A stretch of DNA of 64,000 nucleotides from Microvelia longipes (GCA_018340805.1 JACMZG010001908.1:44300243-44364242), one strand, 5' to 3'; positions 30,414 through 42,734 are shown, counted from the first letter of the stretch. Numbers and translations: made by a program. The notes: generated from the letters alone by a model not told the origin.

Positions 30414-30925
30414 GCTTCCTTCATCTTTTCAATTTATTATCTTAGTAGTTATTATGCGCAGTCAACAATTTTGTAAATGGTTATTAACTTTAACAAACTA
30501 TGTATCTAAAATATACTTTAGTCCGTGTTTATTTAGGACTCGCATACAAAAATAGTTAAACAAGAAGATAAAATAAGGTACGTAAGTGAACAAATATATA
30601 TTACTTTAAAGTAATATAAATGTGTGTACTACTATAGGTTTCAATTTTTTCATAGAATACTGTGTATGTTTGTCAATTTTCTATTATAATCTTTTTATAA
30701 AGATGTTACTTTTCACTGTACATCGTAGTGTTTCCACTCCATCGGGTTTTTATAATAAATCTTATGTAGAAGACTGATTTTAGATTTTTCCATTTCCAAA
30801 AGTCTATTCGAGGAAACGTAAGCCAGTTCTTTTTTTTACAAATTTATAACTTTGTTGAAGTTGACAAGTTAATCCGTCTCTTTTATTTCTGAACGTTTAT
30901 TTAAAAAGAATGGTATATTGTGGGG
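30412..30925. other. No gene seen
   Basis: AT-rich, no recognised element. Confidence 0.4.
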
Positions 30926-31290
30926 TAGAGGCACCAATTTGGTCGTCCTACTACTGCCCAAGTTAAAGAGTTGAGAGTCTCGGGGAGAGACTACAATATA
31001 CAATTTTAAGGGGGGAGGTGCAAACGTAAGGCTCATTGACTTACCCAAAAACAGAGATGAGCCATCCGGAGTAGATCCTGGCGAACTGCACTAAAACACC
31101 ACCATAAGGCCCGGTTTCGGCACATACACATGGATTCAGGATCCTACCGGCACGAGCGCACGCACGAGAACTTGAATAGAACCTTCCTTGGCGGTTTTCT
31201 TCTTCCCGTCAAGGCCTTCTTGAATCGCGGTGGGCGTTGTCGACACCAAAATGGCGCGATATACAAATTTACGTAGAGTTTGCACCAGGG
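30926..31290. other. GC-rich island of unknown nature
   Basis: Markedly higher GC than its flanks, with 'cggcacgagcgcacgcacga', 'ccttccttggcgg', 'gaatcgcggtgggcgttgtc' and 'aaaatggcgcgatatac'. Frames on both strands are interrupted after at most a few tens of codons. A promoter or first-exon region is possible: the ATG in 'aaaATGGcg' at about 31250 has a fair context but opens only 17 codons. Foreign DNA or an ancient element are alternatives. Confidence 0.35.
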
Positions 31291-31699
31291 GGATTTCTTT
31301 GACATACTAAGAGACCCAACATATATATAGTAATGGAAATAGTATTTGTTTTTGCATTTTACTCAAAACATTTTTAAAGCTCTCCTTAGAACTGTTTACT
31401 ATTTAAAGAAAATTAAATATATATGTTTGTCGTCTGTTATCATTGCATCTCCCAATGTATTGATACAAGAGAGTTTAAAAAACTTAGTGCAAAAATAATC
31501 GTTAGGGACTAGTTTTTATTAAGAGAAAATTTTTGCAAAATAGTTTTTGTGTGCTGTGAAAATAAAAATGACCATTCTAAAAACAACAGAAACATGGTTG
31601 GATTAGTTCATTGTAAAAATTCTAGTATTACTAAGATTTTTGTCGGATAAGGCGAAGGATTTTTTTGAAGTTTCGAGGTACTACATTATTTCTTATTTA
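31291..31699. other. No gene; weak traces of the 5S-like element
   Basis: 'cgtctgttatcattgcatct' and 'cccaatgtattgatacaaga' (31428-31470) are a decayed piece of the element's middle. Confidence 0.4.
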
Positions 31700-32475
31700 T
31701 CCGCACACGCAAGAAAAAAAATCCGGAGCCGAAATTCAAAGTAAATTATCCGTTTGAGCTGTTTTAAGACATTTTGTTTGAGTGTATGTTAGTGTGTCTC
31801 ATAATTATATCAGTTGCAAAGCGCAAGCTTTATAGCGGAGAGGTAGCCTTGTTTTTAATATATATTATGTATGTAATGTAAAACTAATTATTTAATAAAG
31901 GCATTTAAAAAAAAAAAAAAAAAAAAATTAAGCCGATGACTTGAAACTTAGTACAAAAATTAATTATCAAGTCTATAAAAAAAGTATTAACTGTGCTATC
32001 AATAAAATAAATTTTCTGTGACGTCATTAATTGTCATTTATGATTCAGCAAATTTTTTAAAATTCATAAAACACGAAAACATGATCGGATCAAAATTTGG
32101 CTCGCATGAAGTCCTATATCAGACTAACCAATGTAGCACGCAAGCAGTGCTATATAAGACCGACGAATTTCTTGTGTTTCATCTCATTATCAGCATTAGT
32201 TCAATTTTTATTAAATACCATCTTTACGTTTTTTTTTAATATCGTTAAAAATGTTAAGAAAAACTCTAATTTAGTTGAAATTCGGTACAAGTAAATCCTT
32301 GTATGCAATTAATAAGTATACTAAGTTTATTTTTATTAATATCAAGTACCAGCTAGGTAGGTCAGTACCTTGATGGGTGAACTTTGGGATTAAAACTACT
32401 CTTTTCTGTCTAACGATGAGTGTAGTGAATCCAATATATTGAAAAAAGTTCGGAGGTACCCCATACCCAAAGTTT
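31700..32475 (+). repeat. 5S-like element, interrupted by an A-tailed insertion
   Basis: Begins near 'ccggagccgaaattcaaag' and 'attatccgtttgagctg'. It resumes after 31928 with 'acttgaaacttagtacaaaa' and continues through 'gacgtcattaattgtcattt' and 'tgatcggatcaaaatttgg'. It has a badly decayed 5S-like block at about 32350-32390 ('ggtcagtaccttgatgggtg') and ends AGGTACCCCATACCC. Confidence 0.75.
31810..31927 (+). mobile_element. A-tailed retro-insertion, AATAAA plus about 20 As
   Basis: 'gcgcaagctttatagcgg' and 'agaggtagccttgttttta' lead to ATTTAATAAAGGCATTT and then an A-run ending near 31927. A polyadenylation signal about 10 bases before a pure A-tract is the mark of a retroposed RNA 3' end. 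The source transcript is not recognised and the 5' boundary and target duplication are uncertain. Confidence 0.6.
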
Positions 32476-33169
32476 TAAAAATAACTTTAGAGGAACTAAA
32501 CAAAATTTGGGTGGAGAATGCAAAGTCCCATTTAAAATCCCTTTTCTAAGGAAATTTGTGCTCAATAGTGACAGCAAAATTTAAGCATTCTATGAAAATT
32601 TAGTTAGTAGATGGGGTCATGTCATGTAAGGTCACGCGAGGCCAGTCATGCTATTAAAGCAACCATAGCTACCAAAATTTCCTGAAATTATGGTCGAATT
32701 TAGAGTCAGATGTATTCATATTGAACTATTAAAAGGAACAGCGATTTCCAATCTGCTAATTAAAACTCTAGAATGACCTTTTAGTAAAGGGTTTCCTTTT
32801 ATTTTCCCAAGTTTAAAGGTGGAAATTGGTTAACAGTTTGCCCCGCCTGGGTTGTTTTCGTCAAGGTCTCAATAAGGTAACAATGTTGTGCAGTAGAAAA
32901 TTTTCATTTTATACCCTCACCGGGTTTTTCATAACCCTACTCTGGGAAACTTATTGTCCTTTTATGAGATCCTTACCCTGTTTTTAATAACTTGGGATAT
33001 TTTCGGAAAAACTTTTACCTCGACGGTAAAATTTTACCGTTTTGACCTGAAAGCCAGGTATATTCTTGCCAGGTATTTTCAAACTTTTTATCTTTTACTG
33101 CATTGATGATCTTTCCATCCCATCATAAGAGACGGCTTCAGGTTGAAATAGAATATGCTTTATGATATG
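32476..33169. other. No gene seen
   Basis: Includes repeated 'gtcatgtcatgtaaggtcac' near 32625; otherwise unassigned. Confidence 0.4.
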
Positions 33170-33640
33170 GTAAATCTCAGTATATTATGAAAATTTGCTG
33201 CATATTTGCATATTTTGAGATTTGGCACGCATGAAGTCATATATAAAACCAGCATATGTCCCAGTTTCATAACATTATCAGCATTCGTTTCAATTTTATG
33301 AAATGACGTGTACGTTTTTTTTAAATGTGAAAAATCGAAAAATAATCAATTTAAAATTCAAGTTTAATTTGGAACGAGTGTATCCTTTGAGGCAATTAAT
33401 AATTAAACTAAGTTGTGTTTCGGCGAGTATGTTCATAGTTTTAGTTGGATCATAAATGTTAAGCTGCATCCAGCGAGGTCAGTGTATGGATGGGTGACAG
33501 ATAAAAATAAGGTTAATGTAAATACACTCTAAGGGCGAGCGTAGGGAGTCCGATAAATTGGCAAATAGGGAGAATGAAAGTCGCAAATCCAATGTGGTAA
33601 GGAAAAATTTCCTAGGTGCCCCGTACTCGATTATTTTAAT
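33170..33640 (+). repeat. 5S-like element, end half
   Basis: 'gagatttggcacgcatgaag', 'attatcagcattcgtttcaa' and a 5S-like block at 33450-33500 (GTTAAGCTGCATCCAGCGAG then GTCAGTGTATGGATGGGTGA). It ends 'taggtgccccgtactcgatt'. Confidence 0.82.
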
Positions 33641-33659
33641 AATAATCGTACCCAGGTTT

Positions 33660-33830
33660 TATCATATAACTCATTTAAAACATTTTTTGACGTTCTGCCG
33701 TTATGCTCTCTGTCTGTGTCATGCATAACTCCCGCTATGTTTACGCTAGAGAAAGGAAACTTGACACGAAAATCAGACATAAGGTCTGGTTGTGCTACCT
33801 GTAGCTCAATTTTCAAATGATAATGCGATA
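33660..33830 (+). repeat. 5S-like element, middle fragment
   Basis: 'ttctgccgttatgctctctg', 'actcccgctatgtttacgct' and 'gtctggttgtgctacctgta' match the centre. The 61-codon minus frame here is repeat-derived. Confidence 0.6.
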
Positions 33831-33842
33831 AAAAAAATTATG

Positions 33843-34017
33843 TCATGGAAATGAATGTTTTGGTGAAGCGTTAAGGAAGACATTGTAGTTGCGAATTTTT
33901 TTATTCCGCTGTAGAAGAGAACTTTTAGGGCAGTCCAGACATCTAAAATTCGTCGAGAGCATTAAAATGTTAATTTGAGAGTTATAAAAAGATTGTTTCG
34001 AGTCAACATTATGATGA
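33843..34017. other. No gene; part of a 104-codon minus-strand frame
   Basis: The frame (33843-34157) has no recognised motif, and its upstream third is a dispersed repeat, so I do not call it a gene. Confidence 0.4.
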
Positions 34018-34122
34018 TCATACCCTGAAGACCATTTTAAGAGTAGAATTAGACACAAGAACTTTTGAATTACTGTTTTAAACGCCGTCTTTACTATAAG
34101 CTTATAAACTTTTGGATCAATT
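34018..34122. repeat. Dispersed repeat, second copy at 39438-39540
   Basis: 'tcataccctgaagaccattt' through 'gaacttttgaattactgttt' and 'ataaacttttggat' is repeated almost base for base at 39438-39540, in the same orientation. Confidence 0.85.
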
Positions 34123-34489
34123 CTTATAACAGCGCAGGTCTTAAATTGTAGAGGCAAACTTACCTCTCAATGGTTTCCGATTGTTATTGATTGAGAAGGT
34201 TATAAATACGCTTAAATTATCACTCACTTAAGTGGCAAAGTATAGTCCAAAATTTAAGATTAAATAAGCACAAATGGCTTAACAAGTACCAAAAATGTAA
34301 AAATCATGAGAAATACAGAAAAAAGTTAAGAAGCAAACTCGATTATCTTGCTACATAACCTGCGTTTGGCGCCTTTTTTCATTATAACCACAGGGAAGGT
34401 TAATTTGCTCCTATTTCTCTATCTAATAGAACTAACAACTTCCATGGGATCAGAAATGTCCCTTAATGCGTCATCTCCTTTATTCAAGA
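34123..34489. other. No gene seen
   Basis: AT-rich spacer. Confidence 0.4.
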
Positions 34490-35190
34490 TCCTTGGTCTC
34501 TTGGTATGTGTGTATGTTATCATCGTAGCGCCCAGTGTATTTATGTTAAAGAGTTGACATTTTGTACAAAAATCAGTCTACCGCTGTAGTTTTACTATTT
34601 GGAAAATAATTTTTTATGACAGCAATAACCCACAATAATGACTCAACAAAAATTTCGAAAAATCATAAAACCCGCAAAAATTATGCGATCAGATTTAGAT
34701 TTGGCACACATGTGACTATGTATAAGACTAACATGTGTGCCAAGTTTTATTTAAATATCAGCATTAGTTCAAATTTTATTGAATGACCTGTTTCCTTTTT
34801 TTTAAATGAAAAAAATTGGGAAATGGTCCAATTGTAATTGTCCAATTACAAGAGTATATTAGTACCTAATAAATACGTACACTAAGTTTCGTTTCAATAC
34901 GACAAGTATATCTATAATTTTTTTGGGATCATAAAAACTAAGGAGCATTGAGCGTGGTCAGTGCTGTATCGGTGACCGCTGAGAATGATACGGATGCATT
35001 TACTCTGCATCTGAAGACGGAGACGGATGCATTTGAAGACGAGCGAAGCGGAGTCTGAAGGCATGTTCCAGTATAAATTTGGCGAACTGTACTTCTGTGG
35101 ACGAGCGAAGCAAGTCCAAAGCAGGGAGGATGAGCGTAGCAAATACGATTTAATGAGGAAAAGTTTCGAGGTACCCTGTATCCGATCTTT
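34490..35190 (+). repeat. 5S-like element copy
   Basis: Middle and end are well kept: 'ttatcatcgtagcgcccagt', 'gtctaccgctgtagttttac', 'atgactcaacaaaaatttcg', 5S-like block 34930-34990 (AAGGAGCATTGAGCGTGGTC then AGTGCTGTATCGGTGACCGC). Two 'gacgagcgaagcg' words, 'ggatgagcgtagc' and the end 'ggtaccctgtatccgat' follow. Confidence 0.88.
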
Positions 35191-35827
35191 TTAAATCAAA
35201 TAATTTAAGATTATTTCTTTAAAAATACAAAATTGATTTTTTCTTAATTTTTATATATTTATTGCGTATTTTTATTTAATAATATTTTAATAACATGCTC
35301 GAACTAAACTAAAAGTTTATTATAAACGAATATTATATTAAACGAAGATATTATTTAATATAAGGATAGCGTGACTCGACATAAGCCCTTATAGGTCATG
35401 TCATGTGTGTATCATATAATTTTTTTGTTTTGTTTTGTTGCACACACTGTTAATATTTTTAGGCCTATTTTATGTAATTGCTATTTGTTTAGTATTTTTT
35501 TTTACTTTCGAATGCAGAACACATTCTTTTATTAAAATGTATAGAATATATTTTCGGACTATTTCATTTATTAAAAATGTTTAAGCTTTCGAAAAAGTGA
35601 CAAAAACGCAGAGAATATACTTTTAGGTCTATTACATAGATTGTAATTTTACATCCTTATGAAAATAGGTGAAATGTATTTTTTACCGGCTTCGAAATTT
35701 TTTGTTGTTTTTTACTATCGGTGACAGTAAAAGTTGTTTTACCGTCGCTAGTGAAGTTCTTCAAATGTCCACTAGGAGGGCGGTAGTAGTTTATTACAAG
35801 GTTATATTACCTTCCTTATTCTTCTTC
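35191..35827. other. No gene seen
   Basis: AT-rich. 'ctcgacataagcccttatag' stands alone; no recognised element. Confidence 0.4.
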
Positions 35828-35835
35828 TTTATTTT

Positions 35836-36407
35836 CTTAGAATAATACTATACATAGAAGGAGCACTACTGATAACACGAAAGGCGGTTCACTGGTGGAC
35901 TTAAGTAATGCTGCCACCCTAACAATATACAATTTCCTTATAAAAAAGTTGGCAATGCTTCCGGTTGCTAAATTATTATGTTCTATTATTAATTAATGAT
36001 TGATTATTCATAAAATACTTATATAAATATCGGTGCATTACAATATTTTAAGCATTTTAAATAGTAGTTTAACGTTTTTAATTAAAGTTATACTAAAAGT
36101 AGTCCTCGTCAACTATGTAGATTCTTGTATTCAGCTGTCCTATTGCTATCTAAGACCGGTTTATTAAATACTTAGCACGTGTTTTAAGTTATTATAATTG
36201 GCCTTTACGATCTTTCTTAATTAATGGATATTTATGACACATTTTTAAAAAAATGTTTTGTTGTTAGGGTGGTACCCCTACTTAAGTCCACCAGTCAACC
36301 GGCTTTCGTGTTATCAGTAGAATTACGGTCCTACGGTGAATAATGAATTACGGTAGAATTACGGTGTTTACGGTCCTATGCTCCTTCTATATTACTATTA
36401 TTCTAAG
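35836..36407. mobile_element. hAT-like non-autonomous element (CTTAG family)
   Basis: Termini CTTAGAATAATACTATACAT at the left and TATTACTATTATTCTAAG at the right are inverted. Inside them a second inverted block (CTACTGATAACACGAAAG then ACTGGTGGACTTAAGTA) is conserved. Flanks 35828-35835 and 36408-36415 are both TTTATTTT, an 8-bp target duplication. The right side carries a small 'gaattacggt' expansion (36318-36375). No transposase. The second copy is 52251-52714. Confidence 0.82.
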
Positions 36408-36415
36408 TTTATTTT

Positions 36416-36854
36416 TGATTATCACAATAATCCGAGTTTTATTTTTGGAAAGTGAGTTATAATTATTATTAATTGTTTATTTTCAAGTGTTTAATTATCA
36501 TGGATTCAGACATTGACAATACGCCGCCAGAATTAAAACTTTTAGGCAACAAGGCGATCGAATGAAGTGAACTGGCAAATGTTTATACATTATACTGAGT
36601 TTCTTTTAAATAGTTATATTTATATAACTAGTTATAGTTATGTATTTCTCGCACAGTAATATTGTGTTAACTATTCATGTTATGAAACAATTAGGTAGCA
36701 TCGAACAAAAACAGCAAATGCTACACGACTGGGAATGGCTTTTTTTTAAATCGCCTCCTTTTACTGTCTTGTTTGCTTCACAGTAAGTATTGTCGCCATG
36801 GATGGAAAAACAATGAGGCCTTCCCCTTGGCCGCTACGCGGTGGCAAACTCTAT
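36416..36854. other. No gene seen
   Basis: AT-rich; ends with a GC word GCCGCTACGCGG at about 36829 just before the TA array. Confidence 0.4.
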
Positions 36855-37260
<406 letters not shown>

Positions 37261-37266
37261 TCCACA

Positions 37267-37294
37267 CTATAATTGGTTTATAAACCAATTATAG
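37267..37294. repeat. Perfect 28-bp palindrome
   Basis: CTATAATTGGTTTA followed directly by TAAACCAATTATAG, without spacer. It lies 6 bp beyond the TA-array flank. Confidence 0.95.
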
Positions 37295-37724
37295 CTATTT
37301 GTTTTAAAACGGTTTACTTATAAGGTAAGATATGATTTATTAGGTAAGAAAGATTAGCTGTGTACTTTTATAAATACCCACAACGGCTGCTATCAATTAG
37401 AAAAAAATTGTTAATAGAATTTGTTCTGCTACTGTTTGCCTACCTGTAACAAAAGAAACAAAATTCTTTGTTAAAAAACAACAGCATGTGATGACAAAAA
37501 AGCGATATTGTTAAATTTGTGTCAAGTATGGTAGCATCATTTTACAAAAGCTTTAAAAACTTCATAAAGATGAAATATTTACGAAATACTTCATGATAAT
37601 TATAAATGGAATATTATCCTTTGCAAAGTCAAATATTGTAATATTTTATTATTGTTTTATAATGCTCTTTCTCGTGTTACAACGAGAGTGCATTTTGGTA
37701 ATAATGATATTTTTAAATAATAGA
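37295..37724. other. No gene seen
   Basis: AT-rich spacer. Confidence 0.4.
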
Positions 37725-38125
37725 AACTTTTCACATTTCCTCATTTATACCGTAGGTAGATAGGGAAACTATGAAGTTAGAACTAAACTTCCGAATCAAG
37801 ATGTCACCGGAATTATACGTTTCAGGTGTTCTTTAGCCTCCTGAGTGATTTTTCCAAAGTTGTCTCTCTGTGTGTTTTTCTGTGTGTGCGTTTGTAATCA
37901 CCGTAGCCAGTCTGTTTATTCCAGTGAGTTGAAAATTTGTAAAAAACTCAATTTTTAGGTTTAGATGTGCTTATCTGAAAAAATATAAGGATCAATGTAA
38001 AATTTGGATCACATGTAATCCTATATAAATGCGCAGTCCTATATATGCTGAAAATAAGTTACATTTTATTATCAGCATTAGTTTTGGTTTTGACATATAG
38101 AGCAGTATGCTATTTATTTGTGCTA
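37725..38125 (+). repeat. 5S-like element, first half
   Basis: The start is intact (CACATTTCCTCATTTATACC, 'gtaggtagatagggaaac') and runs through 'cctcctgagtgatttttcc', 'taatcaccgtagccagtct' and 'cattttattatcagcatta'. It is lost before the 5S-like block. Confidence 0.78.
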
Positions 38126-38224
38126 TATTTGTGTGTGTATGAGCATGTGTAATGGGTGTATGTATGTATATTTATGTATATGTACATGTAAGTATATGTA
38201 TGTATGTCTATAAATATGTATGTA

Positions 38225-38259
<35 letters not shown>

Positions 38260-38400
38260 ATATATATAATATATATATATATATATAATATATATATATA
38301 TATTATATATATTATGTATGTATTATAATATATATACATATATATATATATATATAATATTAATTTATTTATTATTTATTTATGTATATATTTAATATGT
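38126..38400. repeat. Mixed TG/TATG/TA microsatellite
   Basis: 'gtgtatgtatgtatatttat' type words pass into interrupted TA runs (38224-38356). Confidence 0.9.
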
Positions 38401-38970
38401 ATTCAGAAAAACTAAATATTCATAACTTCAGAAATTTTTGCTCTGAAAATTTGTGAATCAGTAATAATAGGTAAGTATTACTACTGGGAGAGGGCTTACT
38501 TGGTCCAATTACTTTAATTTAACGTGCTTGAAGTGATCGAATTTCAGCAGAGTAAAATAAAATAACAGTCCGGAAAAGGTTAACATAAAATAAATCTTAA
38601 GTAGAAACGTATGGTATAGGATAGAAAGTCAGCTTTGATTACTTTATTCTGGGGTTCAGTTTGACTTTTTGTAGTAAACCCTTTAGCAACACAAACAGAA
38701 GATGTAATTGGATGTGTTTTAGAGAAAAAACTAGAGAGAAGATTAGAGACTAAATAGTTATTGCAAAATCCGTAGAATGCGTGATATAAATAATAAAAGA
38801 AACGGAGTCTGTCCACAAACAAACTGCTTGCATGCTTTCAAACAAACTGGACGCTAAAAAGTGCTTTCAACCCTATGAGGCAAGTTACGGAAGAATATTA
38901 TAATCAAAACGATAAAAGTTTGAAATCTCCTAATATAACCAAATTGTGTTAATGACGTCACAATAAATAT
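38401..38970. other. No gene confirmed
   Basis: An 80-codon minus frame (38580-38822) has mixed composition but no motif. A 5S-element trace ('tgttaatgacgtcacaata') at 38945 precedes the TA array. Confidence 0.4.
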
Positions 38971-38976
38971 ATGCAT

Positions 38977-39437
<461 letters not shown>

Positions 39438-39540
39438 TGCTCATACCCTGAAGACCATTTTAAGAGTAGAATTAGACACAAGAACTTTTGAATTACTGTT
39501 TTAAACGCCGTTTTTACTATAAGATTATAAACTTTTGGAT
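39438..39540. repeat. Second copy of the 34018-34122 repeat
   Basis: 'cataccctgaagaccatttt' to 'taaacttttggat' is nearly identical to 34018-34122, suggesting a recent duplication. Confidence 0.85.
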
Positions 39541-39594
39541 AAAACAGCAGAAGCCTAATTTTTCCAACAATATCAAATTTTTAAATAAAAAAAT

Positions 39595-39775
39595 ACGTTT
39601 ATTTTTACTTTTTCTCATTTATACCGTGGGTATATAGGAAATGTATTGTGTTTGCAAAAAAAATCCGAAACTGAAATGAATCCGGAATTATCCGTTTCAG
39701 GCGTTTTGAAAGCCTCCTGAGTGGTTTTCTCAATGTTGTCTGTCAGCATAAATTCCATATTTATACAAAGGCGGT
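39595..39775 (+). repeat. 5S-like element, first 170 bp
   Basis: 'tttttactttttctcattta', 'taccgtgggtatatagg', 'attatccgtttcaggcgttt' and 'cctcctgagtggttttctc', then truncated. Confidence 0.78.
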
Positions 39776-40959
39776 ATTTTACGCTGTTTAAATGTCCCTA
39801 ATAATTTAGGTGAAGAAAACCATAGTTAGTAATTACGCTGTTAAAAACGGAAGCAGTGTGCTAGGAATGAGAGAGGGGATGAAATACCAACTAATTTTCT
39901 GAGAATGTAAAAAACGCTTTGGATTGAGAGACTAAAGCGAGTGGGTGTCGGGTTATGAAGTAAATCAAGTGGTAAGGACACAAAAAGGGTTCTTAGCTTT
40001 AATTTCAAAAGTTCCTTTGTCATGTAAATGTACGAAATTTCTCAACTGAAATCTGCCTTCTTCATTACCCTTTTCTAGGATATAAATTTCAGTTATAATT
40101 ATCTCGTAGCATAGCTGTGAAATTCATTGAAAATTAAATTATATATGTCACTAAATGTATATGTGTTATTATACTACCTTAAGAAATGTATATTTTAGCA
40201 TTTCATCACTCTACACATATTAATTAATAATAAGTTTTATTTATAAGTAAAAGTGAAAGTTGTATAATGTTATGGAAAGACTTTTGACCCTATTTTTTAT
40301 GAAAGGTAGGAAAGAAGAATTGGATGACGTAAATCTATAGCAAACTCTCTTATTGGATTTCACTAAGCTGTAGATATTATCAGAGCCTGTTATCTATTCT
40401 GATAGAACTGGTGATGACCCTCTTCACTTTTTGATAAATGTTAAAAATTTCCATTCATCATTGGGAACGTTAATTAAAGAAATAATTTATAATTAAGGAA
40501 ATAATAGGAGGATGTTGTAAGTAGGATATAGAAGTGAAATTTGGGTTGATGATTTAAATGATGAAATATGGGTTGAATGAAATTATGAAAAGAAAAGAAA
40601 TTATTTGTTTCTTTTTTTTGGCTGGATGTATTCGTAGGGAGTACTATAGTAGACGTAGCTAATGTCGTTAGATTGGAAGGCTCGGAACAAATTTAAAGGG
40701 TGTCTTTGTAATTTAAAACTTCTTTTTGGTAGTTTTGAACGGGGTATGAATTTCATGATATTCCAACCAAGTTAAGAAAAAGAAACAACAAACTTGTTGT
40801 TGTCTTTTGAGTAAAAGAAACAACAATCTTGTTCTGCTGCACAAATATACCTTGACAAACACACTGTTTATTTTATTGTTGCTTTTTGTTAATTTTCCTC
40901 ACCTGTGTAAATTTCCTCATCTCTTTAAAATTCTAAAACCAAGTGTTAATGATCATACA
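39776..40959. other. No gene seen
   Basis: AT-rich. A 60-codon minus frame at 39841 has no motif. A direct repeat 'agaaacaacaa(t)cttgtt' occurs at about 40783 and 40818. Confidence 0.45.
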
Positions 40960-41310
40960 TTTTTCGCTCTTTCATGACCTTCTGAGTAGTTCTCGTCATG
41001 CTGTCAATCTGTGTGCGCGGATAGTGTCTATCTGTGGGTGCACGCATAACTCCCGTTATTTTATGGTCTAGTTGCGCTGTTTGAAGCCTTTAATTACCTA
41101 GGTATTGGGTTACTAAATATTCTGAGGTCGATTATTAAAAGACCAAAGATAAAGCAATCTAGGCATTTGTTTTTTAATAATCCTTAAGCCGAGCGTTGCA
41201 AGAATGAAGTACCAATTTTAGCTGCTTAAAACATGGCATTCTGAGGATGAGCAAAGTAAGTCTAAGTCCTAAGGGAAAGTACTGGTGTACCTCGTATCCA
41301 ATTTCTAATA
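40960..41310 (+). repeat. Degenerate 5S-like element
   Basis: 'tgaccttctgagtagttctc', 'aactcccgttattttatgg', 'ttctgaggatgagcaaagta' and 'gtacctcgtatccaattt' keep the order of the element, but the 5S-like block is not recognisable. Confidence 0.55.
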
Positions 41311-41750
41311 TCTTAGCACAAAGAGACAACATTATCACAATTTTGACATCAAATTATTTCTACACATGAAATGTTTTCAAAAATATAAAACTCAAAAGAG
41401 ACTTCCATTTGATTTTTGCACGAAATATCTTTAGCTCTATATTTCCTTGTAATGTTCCATAATATCGCTTAGAGACTTAAAACCCTTCTCTTACATCTTT
41501 ATATAGAATTCTTAGTATTAGTATACATCGGCTTAACGCTCCCAGCTTTATGTATTGTACAAATATACAACATCATTTTAAGAAAAAATAAGCTTACAGT
41601 GAACAAGCACATGCTTATATTGTAAGCTTTAAGCGTAGATAAAATAAGAAGTTTTTTAAAAGAAAATAAGAATCATGATTTTTTGGAATCCTTCGAAAAT
41701 AGAATCTATGTATAAATTTGAAAATTTATCAGAGTTTTTCTGTTTGTAAG
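41311..41750. other. No gene seen
   Basis: AT-rich spacer; includes the inverted pair 'aataagcttacag' and 'tgtaagctttaa'. Confidence 0.4.
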
Positions 41751-41754
41751 GGAC

Positions 41755-42690
41755 CCTTTTTTACTTTTCCTAATTTATAGCGTGGGTATACAGAAAAAGT
41801 ATTGTCTTTGCACTCAAAAAAATGAAAACGGGATTTTGTTTAAATTATCCGTTTCAGGTGTTTTTATTCAGATCTCCTGAGTTATGTGTGCTAGTTATTG
41901 TCATAGCTCCCAGTAATTCAGGCTAGAGCGTTAAAAATAGGTACAAAAATCAATATCTAGACCTAGTTGTGCTATCCGTAAAATATTTAGACCTAGTTGT
42001 GCTATCCGGAAAATATTTAGACCTAGTAGTGCTATCCGGAAAATATTTAGACCTAGTTGTGCTATCTATTTAGACTATTGTGCTATCCGGAAAATATTTA
42101 GACCTAGTTGTGCTAATCCGGAAAATATTTTAGACTAGTTTGTGCTATCCGGAAATATTTAAACCTGGTTGTGCTATCCGGAAAATATTTAGACCTAGTT
42201 GTGCTATCCGGAAAATATTTAAACCTAGTTTTGCTATCGGGAAAATATTTAGACCTAGTTAGACCTAGTTGTGCTATCCGGAAAATATTTAAACCTAGGC
42301 TATCGGGAAAATATTTAGACCTAGTTGTGCTATCCGGAAAATATTTAGACCTAGTTGTGCTATCGGAAAAATTTAAACCTGGTTGTGCTATCCGGAAAAG
42401 ATTTAGACCTAGTTGTGCTATCCGGAAAATATTTTAATGCCGTCATTAACCAACTATAATGACTCAGCAAAAATATGAAAATGAAAAAAGAAACGGAGAA
42501 AAATGTTTTGATCATTTTGACATTTAACACATACTCATGTTTAAGATTTGATTTGATTGAAAACTAGCTTTATTAAACTAAAGATAATTCAAATAGGTCA
42601 TGTTTAGATTTATTACCAGCATTAGATCAATTTTGATCGAATGTTATACGTGTAAGTTTTTTAAACAATCGTTAAAAAAATAAAATAAAG
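41755..42690 (+). repeat. 5S-like element carrying an internal 30-bp satellite
   Basis: Starts TTTTTTACTTTTCCTAATTT, continues 'aaattatccgtttcaggtgt' and 'tagctcccagtaattcagg'. It enters the 30-bp array at the point where other copies have 'gtagttgtgctatccgga'. It leaves it as 'gaaaatattttaatgccgtc', 'attaaccaactataatgact' and later element words. The 5S-like end is missing. Confidence 0.88.
41958..42436 (+). repeat. 30-bp tandem array, about 16 copies
   Basis: Unit 'gacctagttgtgctatccgg' plus 'aaaatattta'. Most units are near identical, with a few short or fused ones near 42065, 42260 and 42300. The unit is an amplified piece of the host element. Open frames reading LSGKYLDLVV-type decamers follow from the 30-bp period. 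Confidence 0.95.
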
Positions 42691-42734
42691 TTATTGTAAT
42701 ATTAGACCAAGTATTATTAAAAAAAATTTAAGAA

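Noticed and set aside
33843..34157. 104-codon minus-strand frame
   Set aside because: Overlaps a dispersed repeat shared with 39438-39540 and lacks any motif.
41958..42436. CRISPR-like array
   Set aside because: 30-bp units are directly contiguous with no spacers, and the unit is part of a eukaryotic dispersed element.
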